Positions 22,995 through 34,915 of a stretch of DNA of 64,000 nucleotides are shown one piece after another. Made by a program: the position numbers and the translations under genes. This DNA is from Helianthus annuus (Eukaryota; Streptophyta; Magnoliopsida; Asterales; Asteraceae): positions 117,852,771 to 117,916,770 of the forward strand of contig NC_035436.2 in NCBI RefSeq assembly GCF_002127325.2, read 5' to 3'. The first letter of the stretch is position 1. Each line of letters begins with the position of its first letter. The notes below the pieces were generated by a model. That model ran no database searches, had not been told where the DNA came from, and was given only the letters and a program-made list of their open reading frames with translations.

Positions 22995-24521
22995 TTCGAC
23001 AGAAAGGTTGTTTTCTTTGAGCTGCAGATTCCCAGCTCAATTACTCAACTTATAAATTCACAAAAACGCGCATCTCTTTCGAACTACATATCCGTTTTAC
23101 ACGATTTCTTTTCCTGCACAACTGTAATTTAATTGTCCATCATATGGAGTTAACATCCGACATCCGGATTAACAAAAGCATGGGCTTTTAAGCTTTCGAC
23201 TTAAAATATAATTACTAAATTTTGACCCGTTCATGTATTTATCAAACAAACAAGTTTGTTTGATCCCTATTTCCCATAAATCTCTTAAATTCAATATTTT
23301 CTATCATATTAGTCTCAATCACGGGTTATTACACATCATTAACCCGTTTATGGTTATGTGCTTAATTTGACCCGCTAAGGGTATTTACGCACTTTTACGT
23401 ATAGCCTCCTATGTTCAATTCTATCATCACAATTTCTCAATTCTATCAAGTGGTATTCCGCCACAACTATTATGGTGGTGGATTTTAGGTGTCACAATTA
23501 TTTATTCCGTATTCACTCCCTTTCGGTTGTTATTTTACGACAAGGAGCTATTTTGAGGCATTTGATCCGGAAAGGATTTATGCCTATGCTTCAACACTTA
23601 ACTAAACATTACTTTATCCTAATACATGTTTGTAAACAACTCTTAAGCGTCATTTATCCGATTTACCCATAAGGGCGTTTTGGTCAACTTTAGTCCCTCA
23701 TTTACGGCGAAGGACTTCTATCAATATATTTGACCAAAATTTCATATTTTAGCCAAATTCTTACTTATACATACCTGGCTTGGGTCAAAGTTTTAACCCG
23801 TTTAAAATACCTTTCCCTATTAATCACTAATTAATAGTTTCGCGAACCTTATAGCTATTCCCTATGATCACAAAACTCATAAAGCGATCATCAGTTATTA
23901 TAGTCAAATGGTGTTAACAACACCATTTGACCCATTAGTCTAAATGACCATTTATCTTACTAAGATGGCATTTTGACACCATCTCGCCCCTTGAACCTAT
24001 CCCGGTTTACACCGTGAGTTCTCATTATTTAGAAGACATTTATTAAATTATTTGACCCGTTAAGACTTACACCCAATAGTGTCTTTTCACATCTTTTATA
24101 CTATTCGTCAACTTGTGTCCGTATATTTATTTAGTCACTCTTACCCGTTACGATTCACCCCATAACGTATTGTTTCAAATTCCTTATTTACTAGTCTTCA
24201 CCCGACTAGTGTACCATTTTACCCCTTTTTTACCATAACTTATGGTTTCTCGCCTGTTTTACTTATTCCGACTTGCATTGTACCATGTCGGAACATCATA
24301 TTTCAAATACCTAACATAATTCCCAATCAATATTCACAAGTAAGTGTACTATAATTAAAAAGGGTGTAAGATTAACTTACCTCGCATCAGAACTATGCTT
24401 TACTTTTCTATTGATTCGTTTGACCCGCTTCGTCCTCATGCTTCCACCTGGCTCGTTTAGCGTCAAACTAACATCATCATTCACAAGGTGGTTAGATTAG
24501 TCATTAACAAATACGACTATT

Positions 24522-25206
24522 TGTTGGTGCACTTTGTGTCTGTACTTTGTCTGTATTTTGTAATGTATAAAACGATGTCTTTTGTCTGTTGTGTTTACGT
24601 CTTTGTTGTGTTGTTTATGTGTTGGTATGTGTGTTTGACCAAGTCAACCATCCTCCTGGTTTGACTTGGCCAAACATCAACACTTAGTGTTTGAAAGTTA
24701 ATATGCTTCGAAGGATGTCATCGAAGGATGGATTGTATCCTTCGATGACCTCGAAAGATGATGTTTCGATGATACTGATGGACCTCGAAGGATATACCAT
24801 CCTTCGAGGTATGTTAGGATCCTTCGAGATCTTTCGATGGCATTTCTGGTCGATAGATGATCCTTCGACCAGAATGCATGATCCTTCGTGCATGGTTATC
24901 TGTAATGGGTATATATATCCCATGAGGGTTTCACTTCACATAGTTCCTGTAAGTTTTGTTCAAAGTGTTGAGAGCTTTTGTGTGTGAACCCAAGTCTTGT
25001 AAGAGAGTATTTTCAGTTTGGTCAAGGTCTGTAACCGTGTCCACTGAAATACAAGAGAAAACTTTGATACTTTGCTTGTCTACTCTTTCTCTTGTTGCCT
25101 TACTTTCATCTAAACTACGGTTTGCTTGCTAGCTTGGATTCCGCACTCGCTAGTGGGTTAAACATAACAAGGAATAGGTTAAACCTCAACCTCCGAGGGA
25201 TCTACA
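24522..25206 (+). mobile_element. Copia-type solo LTR
   Basis: A 685-bp TGTTGGTGCA...GGATCTACA unit has a perfect 5-bp TSD, ctatt (24517-24521 and 25207-25211), with no internal region, so it is a solo LTR produced by LTR-LTR recombination. TATA box TATATATA is at 24910-24917. Upstream, 24700-24890 holds about 15 copies of ATCCTTCGA / TCGAAGGAT variants in both orientations. An inverted pair of GTTTGAC-CAAGTCAA / TTGACTTGGCCAAAC lies at 24629-24675. It is inserted within the E1 LTR. Confidence 0.9.
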
Positions 25207-26400
25207 CTATTCCACCTTACGTATTTTCTTTGTCGAAATCATTATTCGACTTCATCATTGATTAATTTAACTTTCTTCTAGTTAACTACCTCTAATCATA
25301 TGATATGTGAAATTAATTAAAATCCACATTATGATTAGAATCCGTATCATCACTTATCACCCCTAATAAATTAAATTAGGAATTTCCGCGTTTTGTTCAA
25401 AGTTTTGACATACGAACATTCGTTTAGGCATTTTAACAAACACCTTGCGGGTAAGATTTTTATACTTCTTTTATCAAGTTCATATATAACTTTTCACCAA
25501 GTTTTAACATCGTAATCAAATCTCTATGTCTAGTGTTCATGAACTACAACTAGAACTTGTATCATAACATCAATATTCATCATTTTAACACCCTAATCCA
25601 AGTGTTCATCACAATGACATAAAAACCCACTTAGCACATAAATGGGTAATAATCTATTTCATAAATTTTCAGCATTATTTCATCAAATCCTTACTCGGTT
25701 TTGTTCCTAGACATGGATTTATCCTAATTTCACTCTTACATCAAACATTCAAGCAATAATTTCGTTTATGATAATTCACCATGAATTCAAAACATCACCA
25801 AAAGATGGAATTCGACATACCTTGTGATCCTCTAACCTGAGTGATCACTAATCTTAGCTTGGTTTTCGATTTGGGACTGATTTAGCCTTCCAATTACATG
25901 ATTTTTGGCTAGTTAGGGTTTGAACAAGGAGTTCTTGTTCACCCCCTGTATTGTCTGCGACCAAAACACACACCAAGTGTGTGTTTTGGATTTTAAGTTC
26001 TAATTAATAAAAACTATTTTCAATTTTGTCACTTTTGGCCCCTCGATTTTTCCTAAGTTTTATTTAGTGTGTTTTAATCAAGTTTCCTCATTACTACAAG
26101 ACTTGTGATTAACTAGGTTATATATTCCTAGTTATTTCATCTCATTTATATCCAACATTAAATTTTATAATATAAAGATTCATATCTTTGGGTACAACTC
26201 GGTTTATTTTAAATCCCGTTATCTCGGGCCGTTTATAAACTTTTATTTCCTTAAAAACTTTTATTCACTTTTTAATTAATATTGGGATTATTTGTTTAAG
26301 TCCTAATATTCACCGGGTTAATTTTTTCCACTAACGGTATTCCACCCGTCTTTCCGTATTAATGTGGTTTGATTACCAAACCCGTTTTCGGGGTGTTACA

Positions 26401-27374
26401 ATGATATGGGTGATAGTTGATCGATTAACGAAGTCTGCGCATTTCCTACCAATCCGAGAAAAGGATAGCACTGGAAAGCTTGCTGAACTGTATCTTAAGA
26501 AAATAGTGGCACGTCATGGAGTGCCTATTTCGATTATTTCAGACAGAGATGGGCGTTTTGTATCAAGGATCTGGCAATCCTTCCTGGAGGCCTTTGGATC
26601 TCAGCTAGATCTAAGCATGACCTTTCGTCCGCAAACAGACGGCTAGAGCGAACGGACCATAGAAACACTAGAAGATATGCTTTGCGCATGTGTTATGGAT
26701 CTAGGCGGCAGCTGGGAAACTCATCTACCTTTAGTTGAGTTTTCCTATAATAACAGCTACCATACGAGCATAAAGCCGCACCATTCGAAGCTCTATATGG
26801 CCGCAAGTGCCACTCGCCGTTATGTTGGGCAGACGCTGGAGACAAGCAGTTGATTGGTGCTGAACTTGTTCAAGAGACGACAGGCAAGATTATGCAGATG
26901 TGAGAACGCATTAAGGCGACTCGTGATCGACAAAAGAGCTTCGCTGATTGAAGAAGAAAACCCTTAGAATTCGATGTAGGAGACAAGGTTTTGTTGAAGG
27001 TCTCACCTTGGAAAGGTGTAGCATGGTTCGGAAAACGTGAAAAGTTGAATCCACGATACATTGGACCATTCAAGATCTTGGAAAGAATTGGTACCGTGGC
27101 GTACAAATTGGAGTTACCGGAAGAATTTAACGGAGTACATGATACGTTTCATGTGTCAAACCTTAAAAAGAGTCCAACCCAAGAAACAGTTATCATCCCT
27201 GCGGATGAGGTGCATATCGACGACACACTCCGATTTAAAGAACAACCTGTTGAGGTAATGGATTGGAAGATCCATAAAACAAGGAGAAGTCGAATTAAGC
27301 TCGTCAAAGTACATTGGAACTCTAAGCACAGACCCGAGTACACGTCGGAACGTGAGGACCAGTTCAAAGCCTAG
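26401..27374 (+). pseudogene. pol: E0 integrase core, GPY/F module and chromodomain (remnant)
   Basis: Sequence begins abruptly at the E1 boundary with [17 protein letters not shown] (integrase core). IISDRDGRF and HPQ-like RPQTDG follow, then an in-frame TAG (26644-26646) and [12 protein letters not shown] single-base frame loss lies near 26770-26775 and further stops near 26900-26950. From 26991 the frame is open again through [10 protein letters not shown] (GPY/F) to a chromodomain-like [10 protein letters not shown]...ERED. The order matches E2 pol and the residues are close to it, so E0 belongs to a related family. It is non-functional: truncated 5', with several stops and shifts. Confidence 0.85.
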
Positions 27375-27443
27375 TGCCCCCATTTGTTTGAGAAAGCTCC
27401 TGCGGGAGATAAATCAGCCTGAATTTCGGCACGAAACTCTTTT

Positions 27444-27459
27444 AACAGGGGGGGAGAGA
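27444..27459 (+). promoter_or_regulatory. E0 polypurine tract
   Basis: AACAGGGGGGGAGAGA precedes the LTR start TGTGACAACT at 27461. A diverged AATTTCGGCACGAAA palindrome lies just upstream (27422-27436), as in E2. Confidence 0.8.
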
Positions 27460-27460
27460 T

Positions 27461-30400
27461 TGTGACAACTAGCACAAAAGCGGTAATCTCCGTACAGTTT
27501 CATTATTATTTAATATCTGCAATTATGTGCTTAAATGTCAACATTGTCTGATTCATGCTATACATGTGAATTCATGCACGTTTTATACTTCAAATATTTC
27601 TTTGTGCATTACCTTAAGCGTTGCATCAGAAAGACTAGTAAACTCACCGGTAAGACACTCTATGTCAGCATCTCCGCAGAAAGCAGTCAGACAATAGAAT
27701 TAGGGCCTAGGAGTAGGTCCAACATCTAAAATACATTAAAACCCAAGTGTAGATACAAGGGTTAACATATAAACTTTCTGGAAGCTAAACTATGCACTAA
27801 AAAGCACCCGAACTCACTTTAAATGCAGAATTCTGCACAATTCAGCCATAATTCAGCAATAATTCAGCTTTTAACACCAAAATATCATGCAAAATTTATG
27901 AATTAGTGTCCAGAATAGCTTAAAAAGTTTCAGGAATTGAAACTGTCATAAAAGGGTGCTTCATACTTAGTGAAACTGCGCAATTTAGCACTTTAACGAA
28001 CCGTAACGAAACGAACAACCGGACACTACCCGAAATACCAAATTTTTTCACTAGAAGCATTGTTCTAGTGTTACGAAGCTAGTTATGGCCACCAAACATC
28101 ATATTACATCTCATAAACCCTAAATACACAAAATACCTAACTAATACCATTACATTCCAACTAAATCATGTAACTAACAATTGAAATGTTACACTTTACC
28201 CCCCCCCCCTTTGTTGGACGGTTGGGACAAGGGTCCCACATAGGGATTTTATTTGATTATTTTTGATCTTATGTTGGAGTATATTCCAACAAATATACCA
28301 TAAAAGATTTGGAGAATTTTATAAAATCCTAAACTAATAACACTTCATCATTCTTCATCTCCTAACTCACCATCAACCTCCTCCTTTCTCCTCTAACTCT
28401 CGCCTCAAACACCCCCATATACACATATCATTTTCACTTCATTTACAACCATTTCAAGGCCATTACAAGGTGTATGTAGATCATCTAAGAAGGCTTGAAG
28501 TGTAGGAACTTGAAGGACCACCTTGTGGAGCTTTTAACCTCTCATTTTCTTCCATAATCATCATCTTCATTCTTGTGCCACTTCCCTAGCCATTAGAGCT
28601 AGTAGTAAGTTTCTTGATCTTGTTTTTACTTCTAATCATAATGGTTAAAGTGTTATGTAAGTGGTTAAACACAAAAATCACAAAGAAATAAGAAGATGAT
28701 CATTAACATAAAGCTAAATAACATGAAATCTAAGATGATTAAGTGTATGTATGAAACTTGTTTGTGGATTTCTTATGTTTATATGTTGATCATCATAATA
28801 ACCTTGCTAGATGATGATTAAAAACATGATCTAGCAAGTATAAGGATGGATCTTGAAGAAATCATAATGATCATCCTTTATGTTTCGCATGAACTTGAAA
28901 ATAAAAATGTTTTAGAGTATGATGATGGTTGATATATGTTAAAAATCTTGTAAATAGATGATTACAAAAATAATTTTCTCAAGAAACCAAGTTTATTTAC
29001 AAGATTTACAAAGTCATGGTTTCTAAGTAAACTAATCATATTTTTAGTGTTTAAACAAGAATAGAAACATGTTTGTAACAAGAAAAATACAAAGGAATTT
29101 TTTTTTGGAAAAATCATCTTACAAGTTGTAAATGACTAAATCTTTCAAGAAAGTGATTTACAAACAAATAACCATGTTTTAAAGGGTAACTAAACCTACT
29201 AAATAACATGGTAAGTTACTACAAGTTTTTACAAAATTTCAAGTTCATGATGTAGTGTAATTTACATGATCTTAGCGTGTGGTAAGTTTTGATTGAGTTG
29301 TTGATGATTGATGATGATTTTAAAAGGAAATGATATGCTTTGAAAGCATGGAAACCTCCATTTTTAAGGGGAAAACTAAGGCAAAATCTTTGTAGAAATT
29401 AATCACTTAGAAACATATTTCTAAACAAAGTGTTTATAAGTAAATTTTGAACATGGTTTCATATAAAAGTTTGCCATAATTTTTATTACAAAAATTACAG
29501 ACATTGGAGGTTGATTTTGACAAATAAAAGTGACTAAGTATATACTTAGGAAAATGTATTTAGATATCACAATATGTGTGTTACTTGTATATTATGTGTA
29601 GTAGTTATATTATTTTAGGAATTTGAAAATAATATAGCACACAAATATACCAAAATTTGGAATACAAAATACTACCAAAATTCCAAGAAAACACATATAT
29701 GAATTATACCCGAATACCGGACAATCGGACGAACGGACTTATGGACTATAAGTAATATATTCCGGAAATAAATCCGTAACTTAACAAACATGACGAACGC
29801 TATTTTTGAAACCGAGGAAACGGCAAGACATGAATTTCTACAAGTATTACAAAAATATATCATATTTTTGTCAAATAGAAAATATATTATTTTAATGGAG
29901 AAAAATATATATATTTTCTTAACAAGATAAAAATATATTATTTTGGGGTTAAGACTAGAAAAATATATTTTCTAAGACTAATCTTAAAAATATAAGTTAT
30001 TTTTGAGATTTATATGGAAATATACTTATTTTTGCCAAATAAATTTATAGATATTTTTTCTATAAAAATCCACTCAAAATATGTATATTTTGAGAATATA
30101 ATGTGGTGATTTTTAGTTGTCTAGAAATAATATTCCGGAAAAATAAGAGTTAATTACATAGTGAGTCCCTGTAGTTTGCACAAAATAACATACTTAGGTA
30201 CTAATAGTTTAAAATCACCTTCTAGGGTATTAACTTTTCATTTTGTAACGTTTGGAGGTATTAACTTGTTGGGTATTAACATAGTTAGTCCCTGTGGTTT
30301 GCACAAAATAACATACTTAGGTACTAATAGAATGTGATTTTAAACCTACAAATAACGTTAATACCTTCAAATGTTACAAAATGAAAAGTTAATACCCTAG

Positions 30401-31772
30401 AATGTGATTTTAAACTATTAGTACCTAAGTATGTTACTTTCTGCAAACCACAGGGACTAACTATGTAATTAACTCGAAAAATAATCACAAGTTTAAGTAT
30501 AAAATACTTAATAAGTACAAGAAAATACGTATCCTCATACGTATAAATACATACCAGAATACACCACTAATACTTGACAAAATACACAAATATGAATATG
30601 TACAAATACATGTATTCCTATGCTTGGAAAGTATGCATGTTTATAAAATATGTACTAGACCAAGTTGGAAATATATTACTTTAACAATATTCCAATAATT
30701 GGATAAATATAATTTAAGTTAAAATATTATTATTTTAACTAATAATTATACATTGGAATTATATAATACATCAAGGATGTAACTCAAAATATACCAATGG
30801 TTCCAAAATAAGTCTTAATGAACAACTGAGACTAATAATCGTTACACGACCTAAACGTCTAGTAAAACACAGTTCGTGTGTAGGTAGTGATACGACGCTC
30901 TAAGCAAATCCGGTGAAGTTTACGGCGCAGGATACGCGAAGTTGTTAGTTCATGTCCCCACTTTAAACTTTTACTTGTTTTCTAAACTTGGGGAAAATAC
31001 ATGTGCTATGGTATGTTGAATACAAAAACTAAGGAATGATACTTTAGATCATGTCACGAATAGGGTGCCATAAGCACCATTAATCAGTTACATACCAAGA
31101 CCACGGAACAAAAGGTTAGATCTAATGGGTTTCAGACAACCACATTCTTGGCCACACTTTTACCAAGCAGTGCTTTTGTGTCTCTAGTCGTGAATCGACA
31201 AGTAAAAATGCCTATGGTTTGGATGCTTCCTATGTCGTGTCACATGTTAATGGCCTTGCAAACCATTAGTGATCTCGATTTCTTTACATTTACAGAAATA
31301 CTTATTTTCAGTACAAATTACATACCATACAGCGAATGCTTAAATGTTTACAGAAAACTACATGAATTCACATCAACATTATGTTGACGATTTTCCAAAA
31401 CTCACATGTATTTCAGGTAACTAAAGTGGATGTACGCGTGGTCTCACCCTTGCTCAAGAATGTCGTTTGTGTTTTTAGTTACTATGTGTCAAGACTCCTA
31501 TGCCCGTTTTGCTGGGTTTGGTTGTTATGTCCCATCCTGTGTGGTGATATAAGGATCAAAACCTTTATGTTTGTCTTTGAATAATGTTGTAAACTTTTCA
31601 GATAATATTTTATGTTGTGATGTAAACCAAAAACTTAACTTATGTTTCTAGTTATGTAATGTTAATGGCATTTGGAGTTATTTTATGATCATGTAGTATG
31701 TTTACCATTCGTATGCAATGAGAACCTTTCAAGATCACACCTTATGCTTTAGCCTTAGAAAGGGGTGTGACA
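27461..31772 (+). repeat. E0 3' LTR (gypsy)
   Basis: Starts TGTGACAACT after the polypurine tract and ends AGGGGTGTGACA, the TGTGACA...TGTGACA ends shared by E2, E4 and E5. It is about 3.97 kb without the nested MITE at 30147-30475. A consensus splice donor GTAAGT occurs at 28605-28610, after a CT-rich presumed start region near 28350-28430. No credible ORF is present, and an oligo-C run lies at 28200-28210. The 3' boundary is supported only by the terminal motif because the partner LTR is not visible. Confidence 0.7.
30147..30475. mobile_element. Mutator-type MITE
   Basis: A 329-bp unit has long imperfect terminal inverted repeats starting GAGTTAATTACATAG and a perfect 9-bp TSD, gaaaaataa (30138-30146, 30476-30484). 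Nine-base duplications are typical of Mutator-like elements. The left inverted-repeat sequence is present twice in tandem (30160-30225 and 30275-30340) before the inverted copy. It has no coding capacity and is inserted in the E0 LTR. Confidence 0.85.
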
Positions 31773-31872
31773 AATCTGTTGTAAAATTTTTAAGTAATTT
31801 TCTTAATAGTGACACAAATTTTGAGTAATTTTCTTAAAAGTGGCACAACTTTAGTCTCAAATATATTTAAAC

Positions 31873-33452
31873 GAGTAAATTACGAATTTGCCCCATGTGG
31901 TTATATCACTTTTGCCTTATTAGCCCAAAATAGAATTTTTTAACATCTGTACCTCCAACGTCTCTGTCACTAACTATTTTGGCCCTTTCGTCTAACTCAA
32001 CCCAAAACCCAGGTTAATTAAATGTCACATGCTCTTCACATGTTGGGCAAATAAGTCATTTCATCTATATCTCTCTGTCATATGCTCCTAACACCCAATC
32101 TTTCTCTCTCTCTCCAACCAACCCTCACCCGCACCACCTTTGTAATAACCACCACCACCAAATCCCACCCCCACCAAAGCTCTTAGGTAGCGTTCGTTTC
32201 ATGGAATGGAATGGAATTAGAAAGTTTTTCTTTGTAAAATTGATCTTGGTTGAGGGAGGGAAGAATTTGAAATCTAATAAATTTCTTTAATCAATGAAAT
32301 TTGTGACTATTTCAACATTCCTTAGAAATCCTTCACTCTAATTAAGGAATGGAATGGAATGTTGAAATAGTCACAAATTTCATTGATTAAAGAAATTCAT
32401 GGGATTTCAAATTCCTCCCTCCCCCAACCAAGATCAATTTTACAATGAAAAACTTCCTAATTCCATTCCATTCCATTCCATAAAACGAACGCTACCTTAG
32501 ATGTAAAGAAATCCAAGCACAACTTTAAACCTTAACAAACCCTCACCTTCAAACCCACAATCTTATCCTAATAAAACCTCACCTGCATCCAAAATCAAAC
32601 CATATATGAAACTCAACTCTAATTGAAGACCTGAAACCCTCGTACCACCACCACAACCGCCGCCACCTCCGTCGTATGATTCCCATCGCAGCTCCCTAGG
32701 GTTTCGGTTCGGCCACCCTGTCCCGATCCATGGCTAGGGTTTGACCATGATAATTATCGGCAGATCAGCAAAGATCCGAACTCGCCGGTGACATATCAGG
32801 CATCAGTGAGTTTTCCGGTCACCCATTTCCTGTGTATGAGGTTGTGGCAGGCGGTGGTCGTATGGATGGTGGGTGGCGGTGAGAGAGAGGGATAGGGATA
32901 GGGAGAGGATGTTTTATTTTGGTTTAGCCAGCAATTTGTGGTAATCGTTTACGGTGAATGGAAATTGTGATTTGGTTTGAATGAAATTGTTGCAGGTTGT
33001 TTTACTTTTTGTGATACAACTGTTGCTGATAAAAGATGTTCTATGTTTTGCGATGAACATGAAGTTTACTTGTTAATAAAAGATGTTTATTTTTTTGCGA
33101 TGAAGATGAAGTTTAAATGGAAAAAATGAATAAAGATGTTCAGATGCTTTGAAGAATACGGATGTTTGTTGGAAACTTGCAAGTATTTGAGTTAAAATTC
33201 AAAACAATTTATTCATTCACGAAATTCAAAGAGAAAGCTGAGAGAGAGACATAGAGATACATGTGAAATTACTTATTTGCCTATGTGAGAAGCATGTGAC
33301 ATTTAATTAACCTGGGTTATGGTTTGAGTTAGAAGCAGGTGCCAAAATAGTTAGTTACAGAGACGTTGGGGGTACAGATGTTAAAAAAATTCTTTTTTAG
33401 CTAATAGGGTTAAAGTAATATAACCACAGAGGTCAAAATCGTAATTTACTCT
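31873..33452. mobile_element. Non-autonomous Mutator-like element (1.58 kb)
   Basis: Terminal inverted repeats GAGTAAATTACGA... / ...TCGTAATTTACTC run for about 180 bp imperfectly. The flanks TATTTAAAC and TATTTAAAA are a 9-bp TSD with one mismatch. The interior is unlike the surrounding A/T-rich DNA: 32640-32900 is GC-richer, contains CCGCCGCCACC and CTAGGGTTTCGG stretches of the kind seen at plant gene 5' ends, and has no long ORF. No transposase is present. A Tourist-like MITE (32186-32496) is nested inside. Confidence 0.8.
32186..32496. mobile_element. Tourist-like MITE (PIF/Harbinger type)
   Basis: A 311-bp near-perfect inverted repeat: GGTAGCGTTCGTTT at the left and AAACGAACGCTACC at the right. 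TTA target duplications are at 32183-32185 and 32497-32499. Both arms carry GGAATGGAATGGAAT runs. TTA duplications and size fit PIF/Harbinger MITEs. Confidence 0.85.
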
Positions 33453-33739
33453 ATTTAAAATACCAAATAGATACTAACTTGGAAAAACAAATACATAAAG
33501 AGTCTACGAATCACAGAATGTATATGAAAAAATTAACCAAGTTTTCTTAATAACCGACTCTCTCTAGTAGCTACATTTGAGGGTGTGATCCCACACTTTA
33601 CTGCAATTTCCTCTGTTAGATCATTTTTATTTTTTCAATACAAATAATAGTTTAAATTTTAACAATTCGCACAAAAAATAAAAATTCATTAATAAATAAA
33701 AATACATGCGTAATAACTAAAATAACTTTTTTCTAACTG

Positions 33740-33941
33740 TAGATCAACTGGATTTCCAGCTGACTCTAAAGGGCCAGCATATGCTGTTTAAACCCCTCAC
33801 CCTAAGTTCGAATCTCTCCCAGATGTGTTCTCCCATATTTACATAATTTTGCACTTAGTAGGAATCGAACCTGAGACCTCCTCAGGAGGAAACAACTTAG
33901 TGGAAAACCTTCTGACCAACTGGGCTATACCATATAGGCAA
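33740..33941 (-). mobile_element. SINE-like element with two opposed tRNA-type promoters
   Basis: On the minus strand, box A TAGCCCAGTTGG (33916-33927) and box B GGTTCGATTCC (33861-33871) match the internal RNA polymerase III promoter at a usual spacing. On the plus strand, a second pair, TAGATCAACTGG (33740-33751) and GTTCGAATC (33806-33814), points the other way. No tRNA cloverleaf could be built, so it is a tRNA-derived SINE or a fusion of two, not a tRNA gene. Ends and TSD were not resolved. Confidence 0.6.
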
Positions 33942-33956
33942 CTAAAATAACGGAGA

Positions 33957-34130
33957 TCAATAATTGGCATGAAGTGTGGCGATATGTTCCCTTAAATCCA
34001 CCCGAAGATTATTGTGCGTTTTGCGGTCGCGTATTTGCATTTGATTAGCACGTTTTTGTGCATCACTAACTTCTTCTTAATAGACTGTCACTTTAAACTC
34101 GTTGGCGTTGAATTCACAAATGTGCTAATC
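33957..34130 (-). pseudogene. Harbinger-type transposase, C-terminal fragment
   Basis: The minus-strand frame reads HICEFNANEF, an in-frame TAA, then QKRANQMQIRDRKTHNN and LREHIATLHANY before a stop at 33957-33959. ICEYxENE and RDRxTHxxLRxDLxEHIW-like segments close plant HARBI1/ALP1-type nucleases. The catalytic middle is absent here. The N-terminal part of the same kind of protein lies on the same strand at 62600-62850, beyond element E3. Confidence 0.6.
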
Positions 34131-34178
34131 AAATGAAATGAAATGATAATGGTCATATCGTCCTACGGGACCTACGGA

Positions 34179-34344
34179 CAGTGGCGGATCTAGGGGGTTT
34201 TTAGGGGTTCCCAGGAATCCTCTTGGTTTGGAAAAAAATGAAAAAAATTTGTGAAAACCTTATACGATTTGGAAAAAAAATAGTGAGAATTAGTGAAAAT
34301 CTAACAAAAGGAACCCGGTAAAAAAAATCCTGAATCTACCGCTG
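34179..34344. mobile_element. hAT-type MITE
   Basis: A 166-bp unit with CAGTGGCGGATCTAG... / ...GAATCTACCGCTG ends and a perfect 8-bp TSD, cctacgga (34171-34178, 34345-34352). These ends and the 8-bp duplication are typical of plant hAT elements. No coding region. Confidence 0.9.
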
Positions 34345-34479
34345 CCTACGGAATGAAATGACGATGGTCATTCTCCTACAGGACATATGGAATGGATCAT
34401 ATGGGATGAGTAGAATGTAAAGGGTCCTACGGGATGAGTGGAACGTAATCGGTCCTACGGGACATGTGAAATGAAATAG

Positions 34480-34575
34480 TGATATGTTACGATAAGTTAC
34501 GCAACGTAATGTAAAGTTATGTTATGGTATGACAGGTTATGTCACGTTATACTATGTTATGTCATGATATGTTAT
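34480..34575. repeat. Degenerate GTTATGT(C/T)A repeat
   Basis: About ten loosely periodic (8-11 bp) copies of GTTATG/GTTACG-type words, partly palindromic with ACGTAA and CATGATA. No gene is seen here. Confidence 0.55.
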
Positions 34576-34582
34576 ATTTATA

Positions 34583-34882
34583 TATGATGGATTAGGATCA
34601 AATACAAGGATCCTAATTGTAAGAAAGGTACAAAGGCTCCTAAAAAAACCCACTACACACAAAAAAAAAAAAAAAAAAAAAAACTTAAACATCCACCACC
34701 ACCAAAAACCTAAACCCCCATCCCATCCCCCCAATTTTTTTTTTTTTCCGAAGGGGTGGGGGGTGGGGGTTTAGGTTTTTGGGTGGTGTTGGTGGTGGGG
34801 GTGGGTGTTTAGTTTTTCTTTTAGGTTTTTTTTTTTTTTTTTTTTGGGGGGGGGGGGAGGTTAGGTTTTTTTGGTGAGGTAT

Positions 34883-34915
<33 letters not shown>

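Larger units (their letters stand above)
22649..26400 (-). repeat. E1 5' LTR (gypsy), with a nested solo LTR
   Basis: In element sense it begins TGTAACACCCC (plus-strand end 26400) and ends GGTGTTAGA at 22649, where the expected ACA has mutated to AGA. Net of the nested solo LTR and its TSD it is about 3.06 kb. A splice-donor-like GATCACAAG|GTATG lies at 25819-25821 (minus). It sits directly against integrase sequence of the older element E0, so its insertion site is inside E0 pol. The matching 3' LTR lies left of the window. Confidence 0.75.

Noticed and set aside
24684..24987. 79- and 98-codon frames on both strands in the solo LTR
   Set aside because: They run through the TCGAAGGAT word array and the TATA box; no domain and no start support.
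32640..32900. A host gene 5' end in the MULE
   Set aside because: No ORF above about 60 codons and no splice structure could be supported; kept only as a possible captured fragment.
33740..33941. A functional tRNA gene
   Set aside because: Box A and box B are present, but no acceptor stem or anticodon arm could be folded, so a SINE is the better reading.
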